64,000 nt of DNA from Bacteroidales bacterium. GTDB lineage: Bacteria; Bacteroidota; Bacteroidia; Bacteroidales; UBA932. The stretch covers positions 1 to 64,000 of the forward strand of contig JAFLUX010000001.1 in NCBI GenBank assembly GCA_022508605.1. The letters are read 5' to 3'. Below are positions 38,975-49,409 of the stretch, piece after piece (position 1 is the first letter of the stretch; each line of letters opens with the position of its first letter). The translations under genes and the position numbers were made by a program. Under the pieces are notes generated by a model. It was not told where the DNA came from. It made no database searches and saw only the letters and a program-made list of their open reading frames with translations.

Positions 38975-41383
38975 ATGATTAAACAATCCTCTCCCACACG
39001 ATTTGCAGCCATTGCAATCGTACTCGCAGCGCTGACGGCCTGCGGAGAAAAAGGGCCCCAGCCCGAAGATCTTGTGGACGTGACCCTTTCCGCCACACTC
39101 AACGCATTCGAGTACTCTCCGGAGTCCAGGGCTTCGGTATCGAACCTGACCCCCGCATGGGAGACCGGAGACGAAGTCTCGGTCTATGACGGATTCCAGG
39201 CCGGCAAATTCAGCGTCTCAGCTTCGGGAAGCACGGCGGCCCTCACCGGACAGGCCTCATTCGGAGCTGAATTTTACGTAGCCGGCTTCCCCGCCGCTGC
39301 CGTAAAGTCCATCACCAGCTCCGCTGCAACGATAGAACTGCCCGCCGCCCAGAGCGCCGGCAAGCCTGCTGTCATCGCGGTAGGCAAAGGAACTGCCGAA
39401 TCCAAAGTCATCGACATGAAAAATGCCGTCGGCTACATCGAGTTCACTGCCAAAGAGAACCTCGCATCCGTGAGCATAAGCACCACCGACGCTTCCGCAC
39501 TTGCCGGAGAACTCAGCGTCAACCCCGAGACAGGAAGGCTCAAGGAGGTCTCCGGAGCCAGCGAGATCACCGTCAGCGGCAACATCAGCGCAGGCAGCAG
39601 CTATCTCGTGGCGGTGGCCCCCACCTCCTACCAGGGACTCAGGCTCACCACCATCTCCACCAGCGGCGCCAGCACCATATATACCACCGCCCCCATCACC
39701 ATCGACCGCGGCGTGGTGGCGCGCATCGACTCCGTGGCCACACAGGTAGCCCGCGAGTATGCCATAGCATCAGCCTCCGACCTCGTGGCCTGGGCAGCCC
39801 TGCGCGACCAGTTCTCAGCCGATGACAAGGTGACCCTCGAGGCCGACATCGACATGTCCGGCATCACGGACTGGACTCCCGTCAACTTCTCCGGCACCTT
39901 CGACGGCAAGGGACACTGCATCTACAACTTCGTGCAGCGCATAGAGTCCGCCAATGCCGGCTTCTTCGGCAACGTGGACGGCCCCGTCTCCAACCTCATC
40001 TTCGGTTCCAAGGACGGCAAGACCTATGACGGAACCAGCAAGATTATTTTCAGCGGCACCGAGGGCTGGCGCTATGTGGCCGCAATCGCAAGGCTCAGGG
40101 CAGACCTCACCAACGTCACCAACTTCATCAACGTAGAAATCGATCCGGGCAGCACCGCGAAGATTCGTGCCGCAGGACTCATCGCCATCGCCAATAAGGC
40201 CGGTATTCAGGTTACAGACTGTACCAACTACGGCAGCGTCAAGGCCGACCAGCCTGAAAAGACCGCCAACATGGAGACCATCTACGGCGGTCTCTGCTCC
40301 TGCTGCGACGGCGGTGAAGCCGGCGACATAATCTACTTCACCCGCTGCAACAACTACGGCGACGTATTCTCCTCCGACCCCTTCACCACCTGCGTAGGCG
40401 GCGTGCTCAGCAACTGCCCGAGCACCAAGCTCGCAGTGCTCGACGACTGCCACAACTACGGCAGCATCACCATCGCCACAGTCAACACTCCGTCCGACTA
40501 CAAGGAAGGCTATGTGGGAGGCGTATCCGGACTGCTCAACGGCAACGGCACCTTCGGCATCGAGCTTAAGAACTGCACCAACGAGGCCGACATAATCGTC
40601 AGCGGCATCACCGTGGGCAATGTCGGAGGCATCGCAGGTCGCGTGACCTCCTGCAAGTACACCAACTGCACCAACAACGGCAATGTCCGCTTCGACGGCA
40701 ACGTGACCGGAAAGGCCCTCCTTATCGGCGGCATCACCGGCGGCATCTACAAGGGCGGCACCATAGAGAACTGCACCAACAACGGTGAAGTCAGTTCCAA
40801 CAAGAACCAGGTGTCCCGTCTCGGAGGCATAGTCAGCACCCTCAACTCCGGCACCTGCGTGGTCAAGGGATGCACCAACAACGGCAAATGCACCATAGCT
40901 CGCAGCGCCGCCAATACCAACTGGCAGTCAGCCGGCGGCATAGTCGGCTTCCAGGAGGCCTCCGATGCGGCTACCATCGAAAGCTGCACCAACAACGGAA
41001 AGGTATCCGTGGAGATGGAGAACAACACCACACACGTCAACCAGATACATGCCGGAGGAATACTCGGACTCTGCGTCAAGGCCTTCACTCTCAAGGGCAA
41101 TGTCAACAATGGCGACGTCTCCGCCAACACTTCCGGAAGCGCTGAAACCTACGCCGGAGGCATCGCGGGCGAAATCAGAGACGCCACATCCACCGGCGAC
41201 AAGTCCGTATGCGCTGTTTCCGCCAGGCATTACGCCGGAGCGGCTGCCGGAAAGAACGATGCCGTCATCGCTTCTCCCGTACTCGGAGGCAGCGTGAACG
41301 GAGTCGCCATCACTTCCTCCAACCTCAGCACACTGGCCGTAGGTCTCGGCAACCCTGCCACCGGAGCCACCCTTGCAAACTAA
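38975..41383 (+). CDS. Lipoprotein: fimbrillin-like N-domain + GLUG-type beta-helix repeats
   Basis: Lipobox LTACGE; PAWETGDEVSVYDG; repeated GG(I/V)xG...CTNNGxV units. Confidence 0.8.
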   Translation: MIKQSSPTRFAAIAIVLAALTACGEKGPQPEDLVDVTLSATLNAFEYSPESRASVSNLTPAWETGDEVSVYDGFQAGKFSVSASGSTAALTGQASFGAEFYVAGFPAAAVKSITSSAATIELPAAQSAGKPAVIAVGKGTAESKVIDMKNAVGYIEFTAKENLASVSISTTDASALAGELSVNPETGRLKEVSGASEITVSGNISAGSSYLVAVAPTSYQGLRLTTISTSGASTIYTTAPITIDRGVVARIDSVATQVAREYAIASASDLVAWAALRDQFSADDKVTLEADIDMSGITDWTPVNFSGTFDGKGHCIYNFVQRIESANAGFFGNVDGPVSNLIFGSKDGKTYDGTSKIIFSGTEGWRYVAAIARLRADLTNVTNFINVEIDPGSTAKIRAAGLIAIANKAGIQVTDCTNYGSVKADQPEKTANMETIYGGLCSCCDGGEAGDIIYFTRCNNYGDVFSSDPFTTCVGGVLSNCPSTKLAVLDDCHNYGSITIATVNTPSDYKEGYVGGVSGLLNGNGTFGIELKNCTNEADIIVSGITVGNVGGIAGRVTSCKYTNCTNNGNVRFDGNVTGKALLIGGITGGIYKGGTIENCTNNGEVSSNKNQVSRLGGIVSTLNSGTCVVKGCTNNGKCTIARSAANTNWQSAGGIVGFQEASDAATIESCTNNGKVSVEMENNTTHVNQIHAGGILGLCVKAFTLKGNVNNGDVSANTSGSAETYAGGIAGEIRDATSTGDKSVCAVSARHYAGAAAGKNDAVIASPVLGGSVNGVAITSSNLSTLAVGLGNPATGATLAN

Positions 41384-41397
41384 TAAGGAATAAATAT

Positions 41398-44300
41398 ATG
41401 AAGAAACTGATATTGCTGTTTCTGTCCGCGATGCTCCTGCTGCCGCTGTCAGCCTATGGCCAAAATGCCAGGGCCTTGCGCGGCAGGGTTGTGGACGAGA
41501 ACGGAGAGCCGCTGCCAGGTGCGTCCATCATGGTGGAAGGCACCTCAACCGGATTCATCTGCGATGTGGATGGTAATTTTGAAATCAGCGGGACCAAGTT
41601 TCCCGTGAACGTAGTGGTTTCTTTCCTCGGTTATGCCGACAAGAACATGACCATCTACGGAAATGAACCCGCCCCCTTCATCATCGCCATGAGCGATGCT
41701 GCCAACTACCTCGACGACGTAGTGGTCGTCGGTTACGGAACCCAGAGTCGAAGGACGCTGACCACCTCGGTGTCCAAAGTCGACGGAGACGCCATCTACA
41801 ATGCCCCCGTGGCATCCGTGGGAGAGGCCCTCAAGGGCAAGATTACCGGCGTGCGGGTAGCCACGAACAACGCGCTCTCCGGCGAGGCCCCGAGAATGCT
41901 CATCCGTGGCGGTTCGTCCATCAACCTGTCCAACGATCCCATTGTCATAGTGGACGGCATCCAAAGGGATTTGTCAGACATCAACCCCAACGACATAGAG
42001 TCCATGGAAGTGCTCAAGGACGCTGCCTCGGCAGCCATCTACGGAGCACGTGCATCCAACGGCGTCATACTCGTCACCACCCGCAAGGGCAATGTATCCA
42101 AAGGGGCGCAGGTGAGTTTTGAGACGCAGATAGGCCTTCAGCAGCCTTCACGCAAATGGAACATGATGAGTTCGAGGGAATACCTGTCTTTCATCAGGCC
42201 CACCATGTACGCCACCTTCAACACCATGCCCAGCACTCCAAACCCCACTTACGCCAGTTTCGTGGACGGCCCCTACAGTGCGGGTACGGGCAACGGAGAA
42301 GACTCGATCTACACCACCCGCTATGCCAATTCCTTGGATGACATTCCCGATGGATGGGAGTGGATGTACGACCCGATCGACCCCAGCAGGGTGCTCACCT
42401 TCACCGAGAGCGACTACCAGAGCCAGTGGTTCCACAACTCTCTCTGGCACAAGGAGTACATCGGAGTCAACGGCGGCAGCAAGGATATGAAGTATGCGGC
42501 CTCCCTGAGCTACATGGGAGATGACGGAATCGTGGTCATGAGCCATGCGAAAGCATTCACCGCCCACACCAATGCGAGTTTCAACATTTCCAAGAACCTC
42601 GAGGCTTCCACCACTTTCGACTATTCCCACACCGTAAAGAATCCTCTGACCGGCAACTACTACAACGCGATAGGACGAGGCATAACCCTCGCCCCTACCC
42701 ACCGCGAATTCGACTCCGAGGGCCGCTGGCTCACAGGAGGCACGCACGTCGCCCAGCAGACTCCTTCTTTTTATGAGGCATTCTACGACCGCGAGGCCGC
42801 CAACGACCGCACCACTTTCAACATGAACATCAAGTGGAAGATAAGCGACGGACTCAGGCTCGTGGGCCAGTATGCCGTACACAACAATGACTACCGTGGC
42901 AGCTACTACGCCTACGGAGAGGTCAACGGCACTCCCAACTACTACGGCGGCACCAGTCGGTCTACCACCGAGACCAGGACCCAAACCTACCGCAACGACT
43001 TCCAGGCCTACCTCAATTATAAGAAGACCTTCGGCAAGCACAGCATAGATGCCATGGCCGGTACGGACTATATGCGCTGGAGGTACTGGTATCTTACGGC
43101 CAACGCCACCGGCTCCACTTCCGACAAGGTGCCCCACCTGCAGTCCGGAACCGCATTCACGGCGTCCAACAGGGACGAGGAAGAGGCCCTGCTCTCCTTC
43201 TTCGGCCGCGTCAACTACGATTTCTCAGGACGCTACATACTCTCCGCGACCGTGCGCTCTGACGGCTCATCCAAGTTCGCTCCCGAAAACCGCTGGGGTT
43301 TCTTCCCTTCCGGTTCTGCGGCATGGATCATCTCATCCGAGCCTTTCTGGCCCGTGTCCCCGGAAGTAATCAATCTTTTCAAGGTGCGCGCATCCTATGG
43401 TCTTACCGGCAACAACGGCATAGGCCGCTACGACACCTACGGTTCCTACACCACCGCCAATGTGTATGCCGGACAGAGCGTCACCATACCTTCGGCAATG
43501 GTGAACCTCGGGCTCAAATGGGAGACCACCTCTCAGCTCGACTTGGGTCTGGACCTGAGCTTCATGCGCGACAGAATTCGGCTCATGGCCGACTACTACA
43601 ACAAAGTCACAAGCAACATGCTCATGGACGTGACCCTGCCCGACACCGGCACCTTCGGTTCCGCCAAGGCCAACGTGGGCAGCGCCCGCTTCTACGGCTT
43701 CGAAATCGAGCTCCACACCGCCAATATCGAAAAGCGCGACTTCAGCTGGACTACCGACTTCACCTGGTCATACAACCGCAACGAGGTGCTTGCGCTTGCC
43801 GATGAATACAAGTACACCGACCTCAACGGCAAGGATGCCTGGCGAATCGGCGGCTACACCATGTCCGAAAGCGGAGAACGCTTTGGCGGCACTGCGGTAG
43901 GCGAGCCTCTCGGGCGCATCTACGGCTACAAGATCGACCACATCATCCAGTCCGAGGCGGAAGCCGATGCGGCATACTACGACAACCTGGCCGCAGGCTA
44001 CCGCCGCAGCGACGGCAAGAGCATACTCGGCCGCAAGGACGTGGGCGACTACGAGTGGAAAAACCGCGAAGGCTCAGCCCGCAGGTCTGACGGAAGCGAG
44101 CAAATAGATGCGGAAGACATGTTCTATCTCGGCAACGTAATGCCTTTCGCCAACGGCGGCATCGGCAATACAGTGCGCTGGAAGCGTCTGAGCTTCAACA
44201 TCTATATGGACTATGCACTCGGACACTCCATCTACAACTACATGAAGAGCCGCATGTTCCAGAACAACTTCGGCAACTGCAACGCCAACGTGGACAAGAT

Positions 44301-44694
44301 GGTGTATGACTGCTGGCGCTATCCCGGCGACCCCAACGCAAAGTACGCCCGCTTCTTCCCCAATGATCCCGACTTCGGCAACCGCAACTTCTCACGCGCT
44401 TCCGACTTCAATGTCGAAAGGGCCGACTACCTCTGCCTGCGCGACGTGTCCATCATGTACGACCTCCCCGACAAGTGGGTGAAGGGTGCAGGAATCAAGA
44501 AGATTACCGTCGGCATCAGCGGGAACACGCTTTACTACTTCACTGGCGTCAGCGGATCCATCTGCCCCGAGACCGGTATGGGTACGGCTTCCGACGACAG
44601 CTTCTATACTTCCGTCAGCACAGGAGCAAACGAGAACTCGAGCATAGCTCCTACCGCCCGCAAGTTCCTCTTCAACCTCAGGATATCATTCTAA
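41398..44694 (+). CDS. SusC/RagA-family TonB-linked outer-membrane protein (copy 1)
   Basis: CarboxypepD_reg-like LRGRVVDENGEPLPGASIMVEG; plug LDDVVVVGYGTQ...INPNDIESMEVLKDAASAAIYGARASNGVILVTTRKG. Start at 41398. Confidence 0.96.
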   Translation: MKKLILLFLSAMLLLPLSAYGQNARALRGRVVDENGEPLPGASIMVEGTSTGFICDVDGNFEISGTKFPVNVVVSFLGYADKNMTIYGNEPAPFIIAMSDAANYLDDVVVVGYGTQSRRTLTTSVSKVDGDAIYNAPVASVGEALKGKITGVRVATNNALSGEAPRMLIRGGSSINLSNDPIVIVDGIQRDLSDINPNDIESMEVLKDAASAAIYGARASNGVILVTTRKGNVSKGAQVSFETQIGLQQPSRKWNMMSSREYLSFIRPTMYATFNTMPSTPNPTYASFVDGPYSAGTGNGEDSIYTTRYANSLDDIPDGWEWMYDPIDPSRVLTFTESDYQSQWFHNSLWHKEYIGVNGGSKDMKYAASLSYMGDDGIVVMSHAKAFTAHTNASFNISKNLEASTTFDYSHTVKNPLTGNYYNAIGRGITLAPTHREFDSEGRWLTGGTHVAQQTPSFYEAFYDREAANDRTTFNMNIKWKISDGLRLVGQYAVHNNDYRGSYYAYGEVNGTPNYYGGTSRSTTETRTQTYRNDFQAYLNYKKTFGKHSIDAMAGTDYMRWRYWYLTANATGSTSDKVPHLQSGTAFTASNRDEEEALLSFFGRVNYDFSGRYILSATVRSDGSSKFAPENRWGFFPSGSAAWIISSEPFWPVSPEVINLFKVRASYGLTGNNGIGRYDTYGSYTTANVYAGQSVTIPSAMVNLGLKWETTSQLDLGLDLSFMRDRIRLMADYYNKVTSNMLMDVTLPDTGTFGSAKANVGSARFYGFEIELHTANIEKRDFSWTTDFTWSYNRNEVLALADEYKYTDLNGKDAWRIGGYTMSESGERFGGTAVGEPLGRIYGYKIDHIIQSEAEADAAYYDNLAAGYRRSDGKSILGRKDVGDYEWKNREGSARRSDGSEQIDAEDMFYLGNVMPFANGGIGNTVRWKRLSFNIYMDYALGHSIYNYMKSRMFQNNFGNCNANVDKMVYDCWRYPGDPNAKYARFFPNDPDFGNRNFSRASDFNVERADYLCLRDVSIMYDLPDKWVKGAGIKKITVGISGNTLYYFTGVSGSICPETGMGTASDDSFYTSVSTGANENSSIAPTARKFLFNLRISF

Positions 44695-44710
44695 AACGGA
44701 GGGAAGAATT

Positions 44711-46213
44711 ATGAAAATAAAGAAACTGCTTACATATTTCACGATTTGCGCCGCAGCCGCGACCGCTCCTTCATGCGACATGTTCGACGGGCTTTTGGAC
44801 ATCACCCAGGACGGCGCCATATCTTTCAGCAACATGTGGCAGGATGCCAATGACGTGGTCACATCCACCAACGGCATCTACTACCGCATGAGGTCCTGTT
44901 TCGTGCAGGACGAATGCAACGTGTTCTACTGGGGCGAAGCCCGCGTGGGCGAGTACATGTGGGGACCCGGCCTGGACGCCAAGGCCACCGACGCCAACAA
45001 GCGTGCCGTGCTCCTGAGCAACATGACCGGAGCCACGGGTTCGTGCAGCTGGTCCGCCCTGTACACCACCATAGACCAGGCGAATCAGGTCATAAAATAC
45101 GCCCCCACAGTGGAGATGAACGAGGCCACGCGCGAATATTGCCTCGGGCAGGCCTATTTCGCACGCGCCTACTGCTATTTCTGGGCGGCGCGGCTCTGGG
45201 GCGACGTTCCCATGAACCTCGTGCCGGTAGAAGGAACCAACCAGCCCGAGACCTATCCGGAGCGCACTCCGAAAGCCGATGTGTATGCACAGATAGGAAT
45301 CGACATCGAAGAGGCCCGCAAGCGTTCGGCCCAGCTCGGCAGCGACGCCTACTTCGCAACTGCCGCGGCAGTCAACATCCTTGATGCCGAATACAGTCTC
45401 TGGATGTACGCCGCACAGAACGGAGGAAATGCATATCTCGACAGGGCCGGGGATGCCATAAACGCCCTCGGAGTGAACCGCAGCAAGCTCTCCGACAACT
45501 ATGCGGACATCTTCGACCGCACCAAGAAGAAGGGCAAGGAAGTGATTTTCGCCCTGCGCAACGATCAAGGCGAGAAACTTACCGGAGGCTACTACCTCTA
45601 CTTCTATCATCCCACTTCCGCGGTCGACGGAAAGTATGTCAACAACCCCGTCCCCGTGAACAAGACCCAGTGGTGGAGCTATTCGCAGAACTTCGTGGAC
45701 ATACTCCAGGCAAGCGAGAAAGACAACAATGACAGGCGCGTGGCCACCAACCTCGGCATAGGCAACTACGGAGCCGGAGACGGCCGCGTGCTTTCCTGGC
45801 CCAACAAGTTCCTCGGAGAAATGACGGGTTCTCTCGTCACCCTCGACTGCGACCTTCTCTATTACCGTCATGCACTTGCGGTGATGCTCGATGCGGAACT
45901 GAAGTACTACCGCCAGGACTACGCGGGCGCCCTCGCGTCGCTCAACATCATAGCCGACCGTGCATACGGCAAGTCCGTCTACACCTCAGCGACGAAAGAC
46001 GACGTGCTCCAGGCACTCTGCAACGAGTACTTCCTGGAATTTCCTGCGGAAGGCGTAATATGGTGGGCTCTGATAAGGCTCGGCAAGATATGGGATTACA
46101 ACCCCGATCTGAAGGCCAAGCAGGCCAGCAACCCCAACATTCTGCTCTGGCCCCTGACCAACAGCGCCATCAATCGCAACAACAAGCTCAAACAAACCGA
46201 AGGATGGAGTTAG
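44711..46213 (+). CDS. SusD/RagB-family lipoprotein (copy 1)
   Basis: Lipobox TAPSCDMF; AYFARAYCYFWAARLWGDVPM; C-term NIIADRAYG...EYFLEFPAEGVIWWALIRLGKIWDYNP. Confidence 0.94.
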   Translation: MKIKKLLTYFTICAAAATAPSCDMFDGLLDITQDGAISFSNMWQDANDVVTSTNGIYYRMRSCFVQDECNVFYWGEARVGEYMWGPGLDAKATDANKRAVLLSNMTGATGSCSWSALYTTIDQANQVIKYAPTVEMNEATREYCLGQAYFARAYCYFWAARLWGDVPMNLVPVEGTNQPETYPERTPKADVYAQIGIDIEEARKRSAQLGSDAYFATAAAVNILDAEYSLWMYAAQNGGNAYLDRAGDAINALGVNRSKLSDNYADIFDRTKKKGKEVIFALRNDQGEKLTGGYYLYFYHPTSAVDGKYVNNPVPVNKTQWWSYSQNFVDILQASEKDNNDRRVATNLGIGNYGAGDGRVLSWPNKFLGEMTGSLVTLDCDLLYYRHALAVMLDAELKYYRQDYAGALASLNIIADRAYGKSVYTSATKDDVLQALCNEYFLEFPAEGVIWWALIRLGKIWDYNPDLKAKQASNPNILLWPLTNSAINRNNKLKQTEGWS

Positions 46214-46217
46214 CATT

Positions 46218-48293
46218 ATGAAATACAGAATAACAAATATGATTTGCGTGCTGCTCGCCTTAGGCGCCTGCAGCAAGATTAGCGAGCCGGCCCCCGTGGA
46301 AGACACCCTCAGGGTCGTGCTCTCCCCTGCCCTCGGAACCATACAGGCCAATGGCCGCACAGCGGACGACAAGTCCGAGTACGAGGCCGTGGTAAAGGTC
46401 TACAGGGGCAGCGCCCTTGCGGACGACCTCAGCTGGACAGCAGAACTGGTGGACGACCCCTCCTGGATAGATGATTTCCAGAGCTCTGTGAGGATGGAAA
46501 GCCTGTTCACGGACATGTATTCCGGCAAGGACTACACCATCGCCGAGAGCGGCATCATCATGGCTTTCAAGCCCAATTCCGGCAGCAGCCGCACGGCGAC
46601 GCTCCGCTTCAAGCTATCCGACGGCAGCACCGTCGACTTCAGGATAAGGCAGAAGGGAGAGATACCCGATGACGTGCACATCGCCAGCACCGACGACCTG
46701 CTCGCGTGGGTGGCCGACCAGTCCGAATGGTCAGATGCCGACTGCATCTATCTCGATGCCGACATAGACATGGATGGCGTGGACTGGAAGCCCATCAATT
46801 TCAGCGGCAAGTTCGACGGACAGGGCCACTGCATCTACAACTTCGTGCAGAATGCCAACGAGGAAAGTTTCGGCTTCTTCGGCATCATGTCCGGAAGCGT
46901 CAGCAACCTCATCTTCGGCTCTTCCGACGGAAAAAACTATGACGGCGAGAGCGTCATAAACTTCTCCGGCACGGGCGGAAAATATCATGTGGGCATGATT
47001 TCCCAGTGCCAGGGCGATGTGACCGACGTGACCAACTTCATGAGCATCAAGATTTCCACCGACAGCGGGGCCAATCTCTACGCCGCACCGCTCATCGGCA
47101 CCGTCAACGTGGCTGGCATCACCATAAAGAACTGCGTCAACTACGGAGACCTCACTGCTCCCACGGCAGACAATACTTCCGGCAAGGAATCTCTTTACGG
47201 AGGCATACTCGCCCGCTGCGAACCCGGCTCCGGGGCCGCCATAGACGTGACAGGCTGCAAGAACTACGGCAACATCATCAGCCAGGATCCCTTCACAACG
47301 GCCATAGCCGGCATAGTGGCAAACACTCCCAGCGGCCACTTCGTGCGCATCACGGACTGCGAGAACTTCGGCAACGTCGCCATCAACTCTTCCGCAGCGC
47401 CCGACGGCTTCAAGGAAGGTTATGCCGGAGGCATAGGAGGCCTGCTCCGCGGCAATACCGACGGTGTGGTGGTACGCAACTGCGTCAACCATGCTGACCT
47501 GAGCGCCAGCGGGAGCACCCTCGGCGACTTCGGAGGCATACTCGGTCGCGGACGCCCCGCACTGATTGTCGACTGCGTCAATGAAGGTTCCATTACTTTC
47601 GACGGCAGCGGTACCGCACAGGGCCTGCTCATCGGTGGCATCAGCGGCGGCATGTACGACGGCGGCACCATCGAAGGCTGCACCAACAAGGGAGCGATAC
47701 TCTCCAACAAGAGCACCGTACACCGCATGGGCGGCATCACCGGCACCATGAGTTCCGGTGTCTGCACCGTGAAGAACTGCACCAACGAAGCCCCCATATC
47801 CATCATACGAAGCACGCCCAACTCCAACTGGCAGGGCATAGGAGGCATCTGCGGCTATCAGGAGAACTCCGATGCAGCCACTATCGAGGGCTGCACCAAC
47901 AAGGGAGCCATAACCATCATCTGCCCGAGCAACACCACTCATGTCAACGGCATCGGGGCAGGCGGCATCATGGGGACCTGCAAGCTCAACATGAACTTCA
48001 GCGGCAATGTCAATGAGGGCGATGTCACCGCCACTATAGACGGCGAAGTGGAGAAGTTCGCCGGCGGCCTGGTAGGTTACAATTACGCTGCAAGCTGCAA
48101 ATGCACTGGTGACAAGGTGCGTGCGGCGGTCAGTTGCACCACAGCCGGCATACTCGTCGGAAGCAATGCAGGCAGCTTCAGCGGATGCTCCGCAGCCGGC
48201 AGCGTTAACGGCACGAGCGTCGGCAGCGACAATCTCGTCAGCCTTGCGGCCGGCGTCAACAAAGGCACAATCAGCGGCACTGTGATATGGTAA
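46218..48293 (+). CDS. Lipoprotein: BACON/Ig-like N-domain + GLUG-type repeats
   Basis: Lipobox LGACSK; TADLLAWVADQ...FDGQGHCIYNF; repeated GGIxG/NCxNxG units. Confidence 0.78.
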   Translation: MKYRITNMICVLLALGACSKISEPAPVEDTLRVVLSPALGTIQANGRTADDKSEYEAVVKVYRGSALADDLSWTAELVDDPSWIDDFQSSVRMESLFTDMYSGKDYTIAESGIIMAFKPNSGSSRTATLRFKLSDGSTVDFRIRQKGEIPDDVHIASTDDLLAWVADQSEWSDADCIYLDADIDMDGVDWKPINFSGKFDGQGHCIYNFVQNANEESFGFFGIMSGSVSNLIFGSSDGKNYDGESVINFSGTGGKYHVGMISQCQGDVTDVTNFMSIKISTDSGANLYAAPLIGTVNVAGITIKNCVNYGDLTAPTADNTSGKESLYGGILARCEPGSGAAIDVTGCKNYGNIISQDPFTTAIAGIVANTPSGHFVRITDCENFGNVAINSSAAPDGFKEGYAGGIGGLLRGNTDGVVVRNCVNHADLSASGSTLGDFGGILGRGRPALIVDCVNEGSITFDGSGTAQGLLIGGISGGMYDGGTIEGCTNKGAILSNKSTVHRMGGITGTMSSGVCTVKNCTNEAPISIIRSTPNSNWQGIGGICGYQENSDAATIEGCTNKGAITIICPSNTTHVNGIGAGGIMGTCKLNMNFSGNVNEGDVTATIDGEVEKFAGGLVGYNYAASCKCTGDKVRAAVSCTTAGILVGSNAGSFSGCSAAGSVNGTSVGSDNLVSLAAGVNKGTISGTVIW

Positions 48294-49201
48294 TGAAAAA
48301 AGCACTGAAATTACTTTGGACTCTTCCCCTCGCGGCACTTCTTTTCGCTTGCGAGGGGGCCGAGCCCGAACTGCCCGTATTCACGCCGCCGGAAGACGGT
48401 GGCGGCGATCAAGAGAAGCCTGAATTGTCTTTGGAGCCTGCCGAATGCAACAACAGGGTTGTCGCGCACCGCTGCGGCGCCAAGGAAGCCGGCCTGCCGG
48501 ACAATTCCCTCGCCGCCCTCGAATATGCGATGAGGCTCGGCTGCTACGCCGCCGAAATAGACATCTATTACACATCCGACAACAATGTGATAGTACACCA
48601 CGGCAGTTCCGGCAAGGTGAACGGACTCTTCCCCTCCCAGCACACCCTCGAACAGATAAGGGCCGCGGGCAAACTCTCCAACGGAGAGGAAATCCCCACG
48701 CTCGAAGACTTCCTCGACGCGGTGTGCGTCAAGGGCAACTGCACCCGTCTCTGGATAGAGACAAAGAACATCACCAATGAAGAGCTGCTGCCGTCCGCTC
48801 AGGAAGCTGCAATAATCAACGGCGTAAAGAGGTCCCTTGAAATCATAGCCGAAAAAAAGGCCGAGAAATTCGTGGAGTTCAACGGCACCGGGCGCTCGGC
48901 CGTATTCAAGCAGATATATCCCCTGATCAAGGCCAAGGGCTACAGCTGCTCCATGGCCACGGCCAACTCCGCCGCCACCATGAAATCCAACGGCTATGAG
49001 TGGAGCAACTACGACGTCACGTCCAAGTCGGCCTCCGACATCGCCGGCATCGTCGCCGACTATCAACAGTATTCGGTGTCGCTGAGTCTTTACAACATAG
49101 ACACGGATGAGCTTCGCAGCGCCTGCTCTCCCCATAAGGAGAAAGTGAAGGGACTGATGACAAACTATCCCAGGGCCCTGATGGGCGCGATTAATTGGTA
49201 A
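48293..49201 (+). CDS. GDPD-type (glycerophosphodiester phosphodiesterase) lipoprotein 1
   Basis: VVAHRCGAKEAGLPDNSLAALEYAM...AAEIDIYYTSDNNVIVHH...IPTLEDFLD...WIETK; TAATG overlap with upstream stop. Confidence 0.85.
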   Translation: MKKALKLLWTLPLAALLFACEGAEPELPVFTPPEDGGGDQEKPELSLEPAECNNRVVAHRCGAKEAGLPDNSLAALEYAMRLGCYAAEIDIYYTSDNNVIVHHGSSGKVNGLFPSQHTLEQIRAAGKLSNGEEIPTLEDFLDAVCVKGNCTRLWIETKNITNEELLPSAQEAAIINGVKRSLEIIAEKKAEKFVEFNGTGRSAVFKQIYPLIKAKGYSCSMATANSAATMKSNGYEWSNYDVTSKSASDIAGIVADYQQYSVSLSLYNIDTDELRSACSPHKEKVKGLMTNYPRALMGAINW

Positions 49202-49231
49202 CAAACTGAAACATTATTCAACATAACCACC

Positions 49232-49393
49232 ATGTCATTAATTATTAACGATTTGACTAATAGGGGCAGGTATGAAACTCCCATTTGCCGAGTATATTCC
49301 ATGACCCCGGCCGCAGTCATCTGCGGCAGCCTTGAACAGCTTCTTCCGGAAGGATTCTCCGGTTTCGAGGATGTCGATGATTGGGATGATTAA
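49232..49393 (+). CDS. Micro-peptide 1 (53 aa)
   Basis: Hand translation MSLIINDLTNRGRYETPICRVYSMTPAAVICGSLEQLLPEGFSGFEDVDDWDD*; 30 nt after GDPD1, 16 nt before next CDS; related to peptides 2 and 3. Confidence 0.7.
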   Translation: MSLIINDLTNRGRYETPICRVYSMTPAAVICGSLEQLLPEGFSGFEDVDDWDD

Positions 49394-49409
49394 ACAAAGG
49401 AGATGAGCG

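Noticed and set aside
46731-48338. 535-aa minus-strand ORF opposite the GLUG gene
   Set aside because: Low-complexity A/V/G/D-rich translation created by the repeats on the + strand; no start context or family features.
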